Assembly: GCA_047600785.1 (NCBI GenBank)
Contig: JASGKH010000002.1
Location: 868,001 to 932,000 of the forward strand
Source: Breznakibacter sp047600785
Lineage (GTDB): Bacteria; Bacteroidota; Bacteroidia; Bacteroidales; Marinilabiliaceae
Length of the DNA: 64,000 bases
Reading direction: 5' to 3'
The position numbers were made by a program, and so were the translations under genes. This document shows positions 27,023 to 35,894 of this stretch, in pieces. Positions within the stretch are counted from its first letter, which is position 1; every line of letters begins with the position of its first letter. A model generated the notes under the pieces. It saw only the letters and a program-made list of their open reading frames with translations. It was not told the DNA's origin and made no database searches.

Positions 27023-29077
27023 ATGAAACCCTCCAAACTATACTTTTTAATATCGTTTATGCTCATCTCAACATTCACGTGGGCGCAAAAAGCCGATCTT
27101 AAAAAGGCCAATAATTTCCTCACGAAAGGAGAGTACTTCAAAGCCATGGAAATATACGAACTGGCCCAGAAGACAGGACTAAAATTGGATTTGGAGGCAA
27201 AAAAGAAATTGGCACGTTGTTATTATGAACTAAATAAAGTTGAAAAAGCATTCAACCTGTATACCGAAATCAACGAAACCAAGGAATTGACAGGCGATGA
27301 TGTGTTTTTGTATGCACGGACCCTTCATCGGTTCGGTTTCTACAGCGAAGAGGGGGGGGCCATCGAATATTATCAGAAATCGTTAAAACATGGTGCAAAC
27401 CCGATCGTGGTCAATGAACTGATCAAGGGATGCCAATGGGCCATGGAAAACGAAATCTATATGCCCGGCGTGGTTGTAAACCCGTCGACTCTTGAAACCT
27501 ATGGTCAATCCTTCGGCGTGCAATATTACAAGAACGGACTCGTTTATTCTTCGGCATTGGAAAGCAAATCAGGAAAGAACCTGGACAAACAAGGGCTAAG
27601 CTTCCTTAACCTGTATATCTCCGACATTGATGAAAACGGGGAACTGAAGCCGGGAAAACGTTTGTTTTCAGAAAATCTGGTTTTCGATTTTCACGTAGGC
27701 GCCATTTCATTTACGTCCGATTACAATACGATGTACCTGACAAGGAGTGTTTTAGCAAAGGGGGGACGTAACGTCATGAAAATATTTTCGGTGCAATTTG
27801 ATGGCAAACAATGGGGAAAACCAATGGAGCTGCCCATCAACAGCAACGATTACGACTGCGCCATGCCGGCAGTTTCGCCTGATGATAAATATCTCTACTT
27901 TGTGTCGAACAAAAAGGCCGATAGTTACGGAGGAAAAGACATATTTGTAGCTGAGATAAAAAGGAACAATACATTTGGCGAAGTAAAGAACCTTGGTCCC
28001 GATGTGAATACATTTGGCGACGAAGTATTTCCGGTTATCAGCAAGAACAATGTACTCTATTTTTCTTCCGATGGCCACTATGGTTTCGGGGGATTAGATC
28101 TGTTTTCGTCTGAGTTTATCAACGGCAAATGGACAAACGTAAAGAACATGTTAAAGCCGTATAATTCCAATTACGACGATTTTTGTTATGTCATAGATCC
28201 AAATGATAAAACCAGGGGCTTTTTGTCGACAAACAACTTTGGCAGCAACGAATCAGACGTGATATTCTATGTACGGCCGAGAACTGTTGAAAAAGATACA
28301 AAGGCAGCCGATGAAGAACGGGTAGTTGCTGGCTTGGAAATGTTGAGGACGGCCGATTCGGAAAAACAGCCGGTTGTCGAAACCAAGCCGGGACCTGAAC
28401 CACAAATTGTCGGATTGCCGAACCAGCTTAGCTCCCTGTTGACGAGTACGTTCAACGGTACATCCATTGGGGGAGCAACAGTTGTGCTTAAAGAAACCGT
28501 TACCGGGAAGGTTATCGGCCAGGCCGTATCGGACGACAACGGAAGATTCAGCATTTCTATTCCCGATGAATACAGGAAAGAAGATCTGGAATTCGAGTTG
28601 GAAGTATTTAAAGGGGACGAATTCAAGCCGAAGAAAATGGTATTGAACATTCAGGAATTTGAAGACCTGAAGAAGAGCGGCATTGCCCTCACGCCAATTT
28701 TCAACGATGCGGTGCTCGACGATATTGGCGGCATGGTTATTCCTTACGTAGGTAATGAGATCACGGCCGAAGGTTACAAAATACTTGACCGATTGGCTGC
28801 ATATTTGTTAAGTAACCCAAGCATTGTCATCAAACTTAACGGTCATACCGACGCACGTGGCAACCGGTACATCAACCTGACCGTATCGCAACAGGTGGCC
28901 GAAAAAGCAGAAATGTACCTGAAAACAAAAGGTGTTCCCGACGAGAACATGATACCCCGCGGTTATGCCGAACGATATTTGATCAATAAATGTAAACGTG
29001 GCAAATATTGCACCGAGCAAGAACATTTACAAAACCGTAGAGTTGAAGTTGTTGTTTGGAAAAGACTGAACAAGTAA
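27023..29077 (+). CDS. PorE-like OmpA-family protein (TPR, PD40, CRD, OmpA)
   Basis: 684 residues. Order of parts: signal peptide (LYFLISFMLISTFTWAQ), TPR region at about 25-150, WD40/PD40 beta-propeller repeats at about 215-400 (MPAVSPDDKYLYFVSNKKAD, DEVFPVISKNNVLYFSSDGH), a carboxypeptidase-regulatory-like domain at about 465-545 (SIGGATVVLKETVTGKVIGQ) and a C-terminal OmpA peptidoglycan-binding domain at about 585-680 (IVIKLNGHTDARGN, LQNRRVEVVVW). This four-part architecture is that of PorE of the T9SS, which links the outer-membrane complex to peptidoglycan. Bacteroidota often carry several copies; this one is probably dedicated to the neighbouring substrate. Confidence 0.88.
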   Translation: MKPSKLYFLISFMLISTFTWAQKADLKKANNFLTKGEYFKAMEIYELAQKTGLKLDLEAKKKLARCYYELNKVEKAFNLYTEINETKELTGDDVFLYARTLHRFGFYSEEGGAIEYYQKSLKHGANPIVVNELIKGCQWAMENEIYMPGVVVNPSTLETYGQSFGVQYYKNGLVYSSALESKSGKNLDKQGLSFLNLYISDIDENGELKPGKRLFSENLVFDFHVGAISFTSDYNTMYLTRSVLAKGGRNVMKIFSVQFDGKQWGKPMELPINSNDYDCAMPAVSPDDKYLYFVSNKKADSYGGKDIFVAEIKRNNTFGEVKNLGPDVNTFGDEVFPVISKNNVLYFSSDGHYGFGGLDLFSSEFINGKWTNVKNMLKPYNSNYDDFCYVIDPNDKTRGFLSTNNFGSNESDVIFYVRPRTVEKDTKAADEERVVAGLEMLRTADSEKQPVVETKPGPEPQIVGLPNQLSSLLTSTFNGTSIGGATVVLKETVTGKVIGQAVSDDNGRFSISIPDEYRKEDLEFELEVFKGDEFKPKKMVLNIQEFEDLKKSGIALTPIFNDAVLDDIGGMVIPYVGNEITAEGYKILDRLAAYLLSNPSIVIKLNGHTDARGNRYINLTVSQQVAEKAEMYLKTKGVPDENMIPRGYAERYLINKCKRGKYCTEQEHLQNRRVEVVVWKRLNK

Positions 29078-29121
29078 TCCGGATTGAAAATAAACGCTGA
29101 ATCAGACCAAAAAACTACACC

Positions 29122-29745
29122 ATGAAATATTCAAGCATTGCGTTTGTAGTGTTTGGCATACTTTTGTCAATTAATTCTTCGGCCCAGGATAAATTATCGA
29201 AATTAAGGACCGAGAAAAAGATAATTACAGCAGATGCGCCTACATCACCATATTATGCCATACAAATCCTGGCACTGACCTTGCCACCGCAAGAACCCGA
29301 ATTTTTTAAGAACATTGATCTTGCACGTGAATTTGCGTGTGCCGATGGTTATGTGAGGTATGTGGTTGGACAATATGCCACATTTGCCGATGCGAATATC
29401 GATTTGGAAAAGATCCGTTCCCTGGGATACAATGATGCATTTGTGGTAAATACCCGTAAATTAGGTGCACAAGCATCCGGGTTTGCGGCAAAAAAACTTG
29501 AAATCGATCCCGCAAAAACCTATACGATCCAATTGAGTGCTTTTCGTTTTCCTGTGTATCTGAGCTATTTTGAAAATGTAGACGGGGTAATGGAGTTTTA
29601 CATGAAAGATAAAATTTATAGGTACTGTGTCGGTAAGCATCCGGGGTCGGTGGTGGAGAACGAGTTGGCCAAGCTTAAAGGGCTTGGGTACAAAGACGCT
29701 TATATTGTCGAATTGGATGCATATCTTCCCTATCAAATCGAATAA
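29122..29745 (+). CDS. Exported SPOR-like protein
   Basis: 207 residues with a signal peptide (SSIAFVVFGILLSINSSAQ). Two SPOR-like units can be seen: YYAIQILAL ... YVRYVVGQYATFADANIDLE ... LGYNDAFVV (about 43-115) and YTIQLSAFRFP ... YRYCVGKHPG ... LGYKDAYIV (about 132-200). SPOR domains bind denuded peptidoglycan, consistent with a periplasmic role next to the OmpA-family protein. It ends 8 bases before the RNase P RNA. Confidence 0.72.
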   Translation: MKYSSIAFVVFGILLSINSSAQDKLSKLRTEKKIITADAPTSPYYAIQILALTLPPQEPEFFKNIDLAREFACADGYVRYVVGQYATFADANIDLEKIRSLGYNDAFVVNTRKLGAQASGFAAKKLEIDPAKTYTIQLSAFRFPVYLSYFENVDGVMEFYMKDKIYRYCVGKHPGSVVENELAKLKGLGYKDAYIVELDAYLPYQIE

Positions 29746-29753
29746 AAATATAT

Positions 29754-30126
29754 AGCAAGCCGGTCTATCGCTGCTTTTTGTCAAAAGGAGAGGAAAGTCC
29801 GGGCAACACAGGGCACTTTACTTCCTAACGGGAAGATATCCGTGAGGGTATAGTTAATGTAACAGAAAAAAACCGCCTTGCATGCAAGGTAAGGGTGAAA
29901 AGGTGGGGTAAGAGCTTACCAGTGGCTACGGTAACGTAACCAGCTGTACAACTTAAAGGTTGCAAGACCATGTACATCCCGATTCCGTAAGGAGCGAAGC
30001 TGCCCGCTTTGTGGTTTACCGTCGGGAGGGGTAGGTTGCTAGAGATCCGGGGTGACCTGGATCGTAGATAAATGATAGACGCCAATTATCATGTAATTGG
30101 TACAGAACCCGGCTTACAGGCTTGCT
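29754..30126 (+). ncRNA. rnpB: RNase P RNA (bacterial type A)
   Basis: The RNA component of RNase P, which removes tRNA 5' leaders. The 5' and 3' ends pair (AGCAAGCC with GGCTTGCT). Universally conserved blocks are present: GAGGAAAGTCCGGGC near the 5' end (29790-29804), the AGAGTAAG-like region, GGTAAGGGTGAAAAGGTG, and ACAGAACCCGGCTTA at the 3' end. Length of about 373 nt fits. It lies between the SPOR gene and yihY on the same strand. Confidence 0.95.
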
Positions 30127-30146
30127 ATTTCTTTAAAACCCGCTTT

Positions 30147-31457
30147 ATGAAACAATATTTCGCCAAACTAAAACTTTTTTTCACCGAAGAGATTTGGCGC
30201 ATCACTTCCTCCGATACAAAGAAGCACCAGTTTTTTCTGATTCAGGTATTTCGGATTGTCGCACTGGCCATACGTGGTTTTTTAGGGCAGGATTGTGTCC
30301 GTAAGGCTTCTGGGTTGACCTACTATTCGCTGATTTCGATAGTTCCTATCGTGGCGATGGCTTTTGGTATTGCCAAAGGTTTTGGTTTCGACGGCATGCT
30401 GGAACAGGAATTACAAAAGCAATTGGCCGGACATCAGGAAATTGTGGAATGGATCATGGGCTTTGCCCGTAGTTACCTCAATTCTACAAAAGGAGGGATG
30501 ATTGCAGGGGTTGGCTTTGCGCTCCTTTTGTGGTCGTTAATGAAGGTTTTGGGCAGCATAGAAGCTTCATTCAACGATATCTGGGAGATAAACAAACCAC
30601 GTAGCGTTATCCGGAAATTCAGCGATTATTTGTCGCTCATGATCATTGCCCTGCTTTTCCTGATTTCTTCGAGTAGCATGATCGTGTTCGTGCAACGCGA
30701 GTTTGCCGAGTCGTTTATGGGAGGTTTGGCAGGACCGGTTTTCGGTTTTGTCATCCCTTATTTCTTGATTTGGTTTGTGTTTACCATGGTGCTCTACATT
30801 ATGCCAAATACAAAAGTGAAGTTCAGCTCTGCGCTGATCGGAGGAGTTTTGTCGGGAACTGTTTTTCAGCTTTTGCAGTACTACTATATAAACTTTCAGG
30901 TCGGCATGTCGAGCTATAATGCCATTTACGGTAGTTTTGCCGCGTTTCCCTTATTTCTCTTTTGGTTGAATACTTCATGGATGGTCGTGCTTTTCGGTGC
31001 CGAATTAGCTTATGCGGCCCAAAACGTACAGAACTATGAATATGAGCATGACTCGGATAAAGTCAGTGATTTTTATCGGAAACAAATTATCGTATACATT
31101 GCACATTTCATCGTGAAAAAGTTCGATCACGAAGAGCCTGCACCCACCACCGCAGAAATTGCATTTGGTTTAAAACTTCCCATTAGACTGGTAAAGGAAA
31201 GTTTGCGTAAATTACTCAAATCCAAAGTGATTACAGAAGTGCTGCTGGACAGAAAAGGGGGGGAATTGGGCTTTCAGCCAGCCATCGATATACACAGGCT
31301 TACGTTGGGATTGATTATCCAAAAAGTAGAGATGCAGGGAACAACCGATTTTCTTTCGGAAAGAAACGGAAGCCTCAATAAAATAAAGGAAAAGCTGATG
31401 TCAATGTCATATTCCGAGAAATGCACCGACCTCAACATGCTTGTTAAAGACTTATAA
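30147..31457 (+). CDS. YihY/BrkB-family inner-membrane protein
   Basis: About 436 residues. The start ATG 30147 (MKQYFAKLKLFF) is chosen because the longer reading from 30072 would run through the conserved 3' end of rnpB. Six TM segments and the family phrases KASGLTYYSLISIVPIVAMAFG, LLWSLMKVLGSIEASFNDIW, YNAIYGSFAAFPLFLFWLNTSW and ELAYAAQN are visible, followed by a cytoplasmic winged-helix-like tail of about 130 residues. Once called RNase BN, the family is now regarded as membrane proteins of unclear, possibly transport, function. Confidence 0.85.
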   Translation: MKQYFAKLKLFFTEEIWRITSSDTKKHQFFLIQVFRIVALAIRGFLGQDCVRKASGLTYYSLISIVPIVAMAFGIAKGFGFDGMLEQELQKQLAGHQEIVEWIMGFARSYLNSTKGGMIAGVGFALLLWSLMKVLGSIEASFNDIWEINKPRSVIRKFSDYLSLMIIALLFLISSSSMIVFVQREFAESFMGGLAGPVFGFVIPYFLIWFVFTMVLYIMPNTKVKFSSALIGGVLSGTVFQLLQYYYINFQVGMSSYNAIYGSFAAFPLFLFWLNTSWMVVLFGAELAYAAQNVQNYEYEHDSDKVSDFYRKQIIVYIAHFIVKKFDHEEPAPTTAEIAFGLKLPIRLVKESLRKLLKSKVITEVLLDRKGGELGFQPAIDIHRLTLGLIIQKVEMQGTTDFLSERNGSLNKIKEKLMSMSYSEKCTDLNMLVKDL

Positions 31458-31460
31458 AGA

Positions 31461-31490
31461 AAAAGGCCCTCTTTTACAGGGCCTTCTTTA
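31461..31490 (-). terminator. Bidirectional rho-independent terminator
   Basis: Stem AAGGCCCT / AGGGCCTT with a 7-base loop. On the minus strand it is followed by TTTTTCTTT, ending the 6S-like RNA; on the plus strand it follows yihY by a few bases with a weaker T-tract (CTTTA). Confidence 0.85.
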
Positions 31491-31688
31491 TAGGATACCG
31501 CACCGGTTGGATTATTTAAACTCCTGCTTACAGGATTTGAGTGCATAAGCTTATCGGTAATCCTCCGTATCACAATTGATAACCCGAAGGTGAGGCCCGC
31601 CCTTTAAACCCATAGCGTCACTCAGTATGTGTATAATGTTGAGTTTAACAATCAAATAATCCGATGCGGTAAATCTTAATTGCATCCT
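31461..31688 (-). ncRNA. 6S-like regulatory RNA candidate
   Basis: A minus-strand transcription unit without a coding frame: promoter (TTG-N20-TAATTTTG, 31723 to 31693), about 195-nt rod-shaped RNA, then a terminator. Pairings seen (plus coordinates): 31684-31688 with 31492-31496; 31664-31670 with 31497-31503; 31654-31662 with 31509-31517; 31641-31646 with 31518-31523; an unpaired bubble (31625-31640 against about 31524-31537, with a small CTG/CAG hairpin in the 3' strand); then 31619-31624 with 31538-31543 and an apical hairpin TATCA-ATTG-TGATA. A long closing stem, large central bubble and size near 190-200 nt are the hallmarks of 6S RNA, which sequesters RNA polymerase. Name is by structure only. 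Confidence 0.55.
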
Positions 31689-31692
31689 GACC

Positions 31693-31723
31693 CAAAATTA
31701 CTCCATTTTTGGCATTAAAACAA
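31693..31723 (-). promoter_or_regulatory. Promoter of the 6S-like RNA
   Basis: On the minus strand TTG (31723 to 31721), 20-base spacer, TAATTTTG (31700 to 31693). It overlaps the divergent promoter at 31708-31740. Start predicted near 31687, at the first base of the closing stem. Confidence 0.6.
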
Positions 31724-31740
31724 GCTTAGAGCTATCTTTG
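31708..31740 (+). promoter_or_regulatory. Promoter of the exonuclease/GIY-YIG gene
   Basis: TTTG at 31708-31711, 21-base spacer, TATCTTTG at 31733-31740. Predicted start near 31746 leaves about 28 bases before the ATG at 31774. Confidence 0.55.
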
Positions 31741-31773
31741 GGTTTCATATTTTCAATGACGTTGAGCGATAGC

Positions 31774-33141
31774 ATGTATTCCATCATCGATGTGGAGACC
31801 ACGGGAGGGCCTCCCGATAAATCAAAAATTACGGAGATAGCAATCTATCGGGTTCATAATGGTAAGATTGCAGATAAATTTGTAACGCTCATAAATCCTG
31901 AACGGTACATCCCTGATTATATTACCAGGTTAACGGGCATCAGTAACGAGATGGTGGAACACGCCCCTCGTTTTTTTGAAGTGGCCAGGCGGGTAATTGA
32001 AATTACCAGGGACAGTATATTTGTGGCACACAACGTCTCGTTCGATTTCAACATCGTCAAGGCCGAATTCGATTCGTTGGGTTACAGTTTTGACCTGCCG
32101 CAATTGTGTACGGTAAAACTTTCTCGGTCGCTGATCCCAGGCCATCGTTCATACAGCCTTGGAAACTTATGCAACGATATCGGAATTGTACTCAATGAAA
32201 GGCATAGGGCCGGCGGTGATGCCTTGGCCACAGTAGAGCTTTTCTTACGGCTCCTGGAAATGAACGGTGGAGTGATATTGCCCGACGATCCTTACAAAAG
32301 GATTGATTTTACACGTTATCCCAATCACATCAATAAAGATTTCATCAATGCAATCCCAAATCTTCCGGGTGTTTACTATTTGAAAAACGTAAAAAACGAA
32401 ATTGTTTATGTAGGGAAAAGCAAACGTATAAGGGCAAGGATCATTGAGCATCTTTTTGGCAGCAAATCATCTGCAAAACAATCAATGTCTAACGAAATAC
32501 ATGATGTGGATTATACCCTTACCGGTAGCGAATTGTTGGCGTTATTGAAAGAAGCTGAAGATATAAAATCCATACAGCCTAAGTACAATAAGGTGCTGAA
32601 ACGCCGAAGAAATACGATCGGAGTATATGATTACACGGATAGAAAAGGATATATCCGGCTGCTGTTAAAGCCCAATGATGGGGTAGCCCAGCCCATTGCA
32701 TCTTTTCAAAACACGGATGATGCCCGGCGGAACCTCTTTAAATGGATCGATGAATTTTCTCTTTGCCAAAAACTGTGTGGGTTATACGACGGAACCCACG
32801 GCTGTTTCAATTACCAGTTAAAACAGTGTTTAGGAGCCTGCGTGGGAGCAGAAGAACCGGATACATACAACGAGCGTGTAAGGACATTCATTGCTAAAAC
32901 CGATTTTGGATACAAAAATTTGATTGTTATCGATAAAGGTCGAACAGATGATGAAGTGTCATTGGTAGTGGTTGAAGATGGCCGGTACTTGGGGTACGGT
33001 TATTTACCAATCGAAGAATCAATTTCCAACCCTTCTGAGTTTAAGGACTATATAAAACAACAGGAGAACGACCGGGATGCCCGACTGATTATCAAAGCCT
33101 TTCTGCACAATAACAAACCCTTGCGGTTAATTGAATTTTAA
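31774..33141 (+). CDS. DnaQ-like exonuclease fused to UvrC/Cho-type GIY-YIG nuclease
   Basis: About 455 residues. The N-terminal 3'-5' exonuclease domain (1-165) has the DEDD motifs MYSIIDVETTGG, AHNVSFDFN and HRAGGDALA. The GIY-YIG domain (about 198-290) reads GVYYLKNVKNEIVYVGKSK ... RARIIEHL, with later UvrC-like Cys-containing region (CQKLCGLYDG, GCFNYQLKQCLGAC). This fusion is a known bacterial type resembling DNA polymerase III epsilon joined to a UvrC N-terminus, probably a repair nuclease. Start 31774 is chosen because homologues begin directly at the D-x-E motif; ATG 31756 is an in-frame alternative. Confidence 0.85.
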   Translation: MYSIIDVETTGGPPDKSKITEIAIYRVHNGKIADKFVTLINPERYIPDYITRLTGISNEMVEHAPRFFEVARRVIEITRDSIFVAHNVSFDFNIVKAEFDSLGYSFDLPQLCTVKLSRSLIPGHRSYSLGNLCNDIGIVLNERHRAGGDALATVELFLRLLEMNGGVILPDDPYKRIDFTRYPNHINKDFINAIPNLPGVYYLKNVKNEIVYVGKSKRIRARIIEHLFGSKSSAKQSMSNEIHDVDYTLTGSELLALLKEAEDIKSIQPKYNKVLKRRRNTIGVYDYTDRKGYIRLLLKPNDGVAQPIASFQNTDDARRNLFKWIDEFSLCQKLCGLYDGTHGCFNYQLKQCLGACVGAEEPDTYNERVRTFIAKTDFGYKNLIVIDKGRTDDEVSLVVVEDGRYLGYGYLPIEESISNPSEFKDYIKQQENDRDARLIIKAFLHNNKPLRLIEF

Positions 33142-33147
33142 GTATAA

Positions 33148-33732
33148 TTATTTTCCAATCCGCCAGCGCGCAAACGGGGACGATATCCTGGGCCTTAACT
33201 GTGATTTATTAGGATGGACGCCCTTATTGATAAATCGGATATCCTCGATGGTGTAAAATGCATTGGGATTATGTTGGGATATGATATCGACCACTTCTTT
33301 GTATGATGTACGCTTGATAACGCAATAAATGACGTGGACAGTTCCCCTACTGCCACTAGCTTCAATTTGGGTGACTCCAAATCCCTCGTCCGATAGGTGC
33401 TTTATCAAATCCAGTCCATCTTTTTGCGTAATGATTCTTAGGTTTATGTATCCTAATGCAAGATGCTCTTCGAGCAACAATCCCACATAATTGCCTGTGG
33501 CAAATCCTCCCGCGTACGCTACATAGTAAAACCATACATCCAGGTTTTGCATAATTTTGCTCATGGCCAAAAGCCATATGAAGACCTCGAAGAATCCCAA
33601 TACCGGTGCTAAATATTTAAACCCTTTCGAAACAAATACGATTCGCATGGTGCCGATGGTCACATCCGACACACGGGCAAAGAAAATAAATAAAGGTATC
33701 AGGATTAATGAATATACATGATCTTCTGTCAT
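33148..33732 (-). CDS. DUF2179/DUF5698 (UPF0316) membrane protein
   Basis: 194 residues: three TM helices in the first 95 residues (LILIPLFIFFARVSDVTIGT; YLAPVLGFFEVFIWLLAMSK; YYVAYAGGFATGNYVGLLLE) followed by a soluble domain (GFGVTQIEASGSRGTVHVIY) of the DUF2179 type, a ligand-binding fold also found at the end of YitT-like proteins. Function unknown. It follows the thioesterase gene by 7 bases on the minus strand. Confidence 0.8.
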   Translation of the reverse strand: MTEDHVYSLILIPLFIFFARVSDVTIGTMRIVFVSKGFKYLAPVLGFFEVFIWLLAMSKIMQNLDVWFYYVAYAGGFATGNYVGLLLEEHLALGYINLRIITQKDGLDLIKHLSDEGFGVTQIEASGSRGTVHVIYCVIKRTSYKEVVDIISQHNPNAFYTIEDIRFINKGVHPNKSQLRPRISSPFARWRIGK

Positions 33733-33739
33733 TTGTACA

Positions 33740-34120
33740 TCAGTTGTTTTGGGAAACGATCATTCGCTCAATCGCACCATGGGTAAGCTCTTCATGGTCT
33801 TCATCGATTACTGATACATCGAAGAACAAACTACTTTCGTCAATGAACTTCAAATGAATGTTGCAATGGATACTTTCGCCCAAGACAGCCTGACGTTCAT
33901 GTTTCATGTTCAATTCAACCACAATACTTTCGTAGCCATGGTTCAGGTATGGATTTAACAACTCGGCCACGGTTTGTTCGATAAATGAGATCAGCGTAGG
34001 GATGGCCAACACGTTTCGGTGCCCGATTCCCCAGTATGTGTCAAGGTCGGATTCGTTCACCGTCATTGTTTTTGTATGCCGTAATCCTTCAACCAGAGAA
34101 GGAGAGTAACGATCTTTCAT
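33740..34120 (-). CDS. Hotdog-fold thioesterase-like protein
   Basis: 126 residues with the single-domain hotdog layout: TYWGIGHRNVLAIPTLISFI EQ-type helix, then strands ESIVVELNMKHERQAVLGES and FFDVSVIDEDHEELTHGAIE. It resembles the FLK/thioesterase superfamily that hydrolyses acyl-CoA thioesters; the substrate cannot be read from sequence. Located between prfC and the DUF2179 gene on the same strand, all closely spaced. Confidence 0.75.
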   Translation of the reverse strand: MKDRYSPSLVEGLRHTKTMTVNESDLDTYWGIGHRNVLAIPTLISFIEQTVAELLNPYLNHGYESIVVELNMKHERQAVLGESIHCNIHLKFIDESSLFFDVSVIDEDHEELTHGAIERMIVSQNN

Positions 34121-34179
34121 AAATGTTTGGAATAATCGATATTACCCAAATTTAAACTAAACTAAGAATATTTAAAAGA

Positions 34180-35757
34180 CTAAAACTCCGATGTAAAGTG
34201 GAATTTAATGTTTTTAAACTGTTCCTGCGCCATCTGCAACATGTATGATGAATCGGCCAGAAACACGTCGCGCCCGTGTTTGTCTTTGGCCATGTATTGG
34301 CTTTTTCGTTTCTTAAAATCGGTCAGCTCGGGTGCATCGTCAGATTCGATCCAACAAGCTTTATAAAGCTGTATCCCTTCCCAACGGCACGAAGCCCCAT
34401 ATTCGTGCAGCAAACGGTACTGGATCACCTCGAACTGGAGCGCCCCGACCGTCCCAATAATTTTCCGGCCGTTGAACTGATTGACAAATAGTTGTGCAAC
34501 TCCCTCGTCCATTAACTGGTCGATACCTTTGGCCAGTTGTTTGGATTTCAAAGGATCGGCATTTTCGATGTATTGGAAGAGTTCGGGCGAAAAACTGGGT
34601 AACCCTTTGAAATTTAGCTTTTCACCTTCGGTCAGGCTATCTCCGATTTTGAAATTCCCGGTATCGGGAATACCTACAATATCGCCGGGATAAGCTTCGT
34701 CGATGATCGATTTTTTATCGGCCATGAATGCTGTAGGACTTGAAAATTTAAGTTCACGCCCCAATTGTACATGGTGATAGTTTTTGTTCCTCTCAAATTT
34801 TCCCGAACAGATCTTAACAAACGCCAGTCGGTTACGGTGGTTCGGGTCCATATTGGCATGTATCTTGAACACGAATCCGGAAAATTTCTCCTCTTCAGGC
34901 TTCACGACCCGGTCTTCGGTTTTCGATTCCCGGGGCGACGGTGCTATTTTAAGAAAACAATGCAATAATTCACGTACGCCAAAATTATTGAGTGCACTTC
35001 CAAAGAATACGGGGGCCAAATGACCTTCCAGATATGATGGATGCTCAAACTCGGGATAAACACCGTTCAGTAACTCCACTTCCTCACGCAATGTAACGGC
35101 TGCTTTGGATCCCACGTAGTTCTCGAACAACGGGTCGTTCACATCCTTAATTTCAATCCCATTTTCAAGGGTTTGTTTACTCGGGGTAAATAAGTATAGG
35201 CTTTGGTCAAAAATATTATAAACCCCCTGAAAATCATTGCCATTACCAATAGGCCAACTAAGAGGCCGAACTTTAATGTTCAGTTCAGCCTCTATTTCAT
35301 CCAGCAAATCAAAAGGATCTTTGCTGGGGCGATCCATCTTATTGATGAACACCATTACCGGTGTGTTACGCATGCGACAGACTTCCATTAGTTTTCGAGT
35401 CTGCGCTTCCACGCCCTTGGCCGCGTCGATCACAATGATTACACTATCCACGGCAGTCAGCGTGCGATAGGTATCTTCGGCAAAATCCTGGTGTCCAGGG
35501 GTATCTAAGATATTCACTTTATAACCATCGTATTCAAAGCCCATTACCGATGTGGCCACCGATATGCCGCGCTGCTTCTCAATCTCCATAAAGTCAGATG
35601 TCGCTGTTTTTTTGATTTTATTTGATTTTACCGCACCTGCTATATGGATGGCGCCGCCAAAAAGAAGTAATTTTTCGGTCAGCGTGGTTTTGCCCGCATC
35701 GGGATGGCTGATGATGCCAAATGTACGTCGTCGTTTTATTTCGTCAATAAACCCCAT
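34180..35757 (-). CDS. prfC: Peptide chain release factor 3
   Basis: About 525 residues; GTPase that recycles RF1/RF2 from the ribosome. G motifs are intact: SHPDAGKTTLTEKLL, DTPGHQDFAEDTYRTL and FINKMDRPSKDPFDLLDEIE. RF3-specific regions follow (FSGFVFKIHANMDPNHRNRL, GALQFEVIQYRLLHEYG). The start at 35757 (MGFIDEIKRRRTFGIISHPD) matches RF3 N-termini; the frame extends 41 codons further upstream without family similarity. Confidence 0.96.
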   Translation of the reverse strand: MGFIDEIKRRRTFGIISHPDAGKTTLTEKLLLFGGAIHIAGAVKSNKIKKTATSDFMEIEKQRGISVATSVMGFEYDGYKVNILDTPGHQDFAEDTYRTLTAVDSVIIVIDAAKGVEAQTRKLMEVCRMRNTPVMVFINKMDRPSKDPFDLLDEIEAELNIKVRPLSWPIGNGNDFQGVYNIFDQSLYLFTPSKQTLENGIEIKDVNDPLFENYVGSKAAVTLREEVELLNGVYPEFEHPSYLEGHLAPVFFGSALNNFGVRELLHCFLKIAPSPRESKTEDRVVKPEEEKFSGFVFKIHANMDPNHRNRLAFVKICSGKFERNKNYHHVQLGRELKFSSPTAFMADKKSIIDEAYPGDIVGIPDTGNFKIGDSLTEGEKLNFKGLPSFSPELFQYIENADPLKSKQLAKGIDQLMDEGVAQLFVNQFNGRKIIGTVGALQFEVIQYRLLHEYGASCRWEGIQLYKACWIESDDAPELTDFKKRKSQYMAKDKHGRDVFLADSSYMLQMAQEQFKNIKFHFTSEF

Positions 35758-35894
35758 GTCGTTCGGTTTTTTTAAGGCTGCAAAGGTAATCAATTCTTTC
35801 CCTTGCGCTACAATTTGTGTCGTGGGGCTTTGGCATTTGAACAGGTTTTTGAGGTGCTTGATTTTTATTTTATTTTGCAATAAAATTTGATTAT

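Noticed and set aside
29825..30146. ORFs inside rnpB and the upstream extension of yihY
   Set aside because: The region is occupied by conserved RNase P RNA; the yihY start was moved to 30147.
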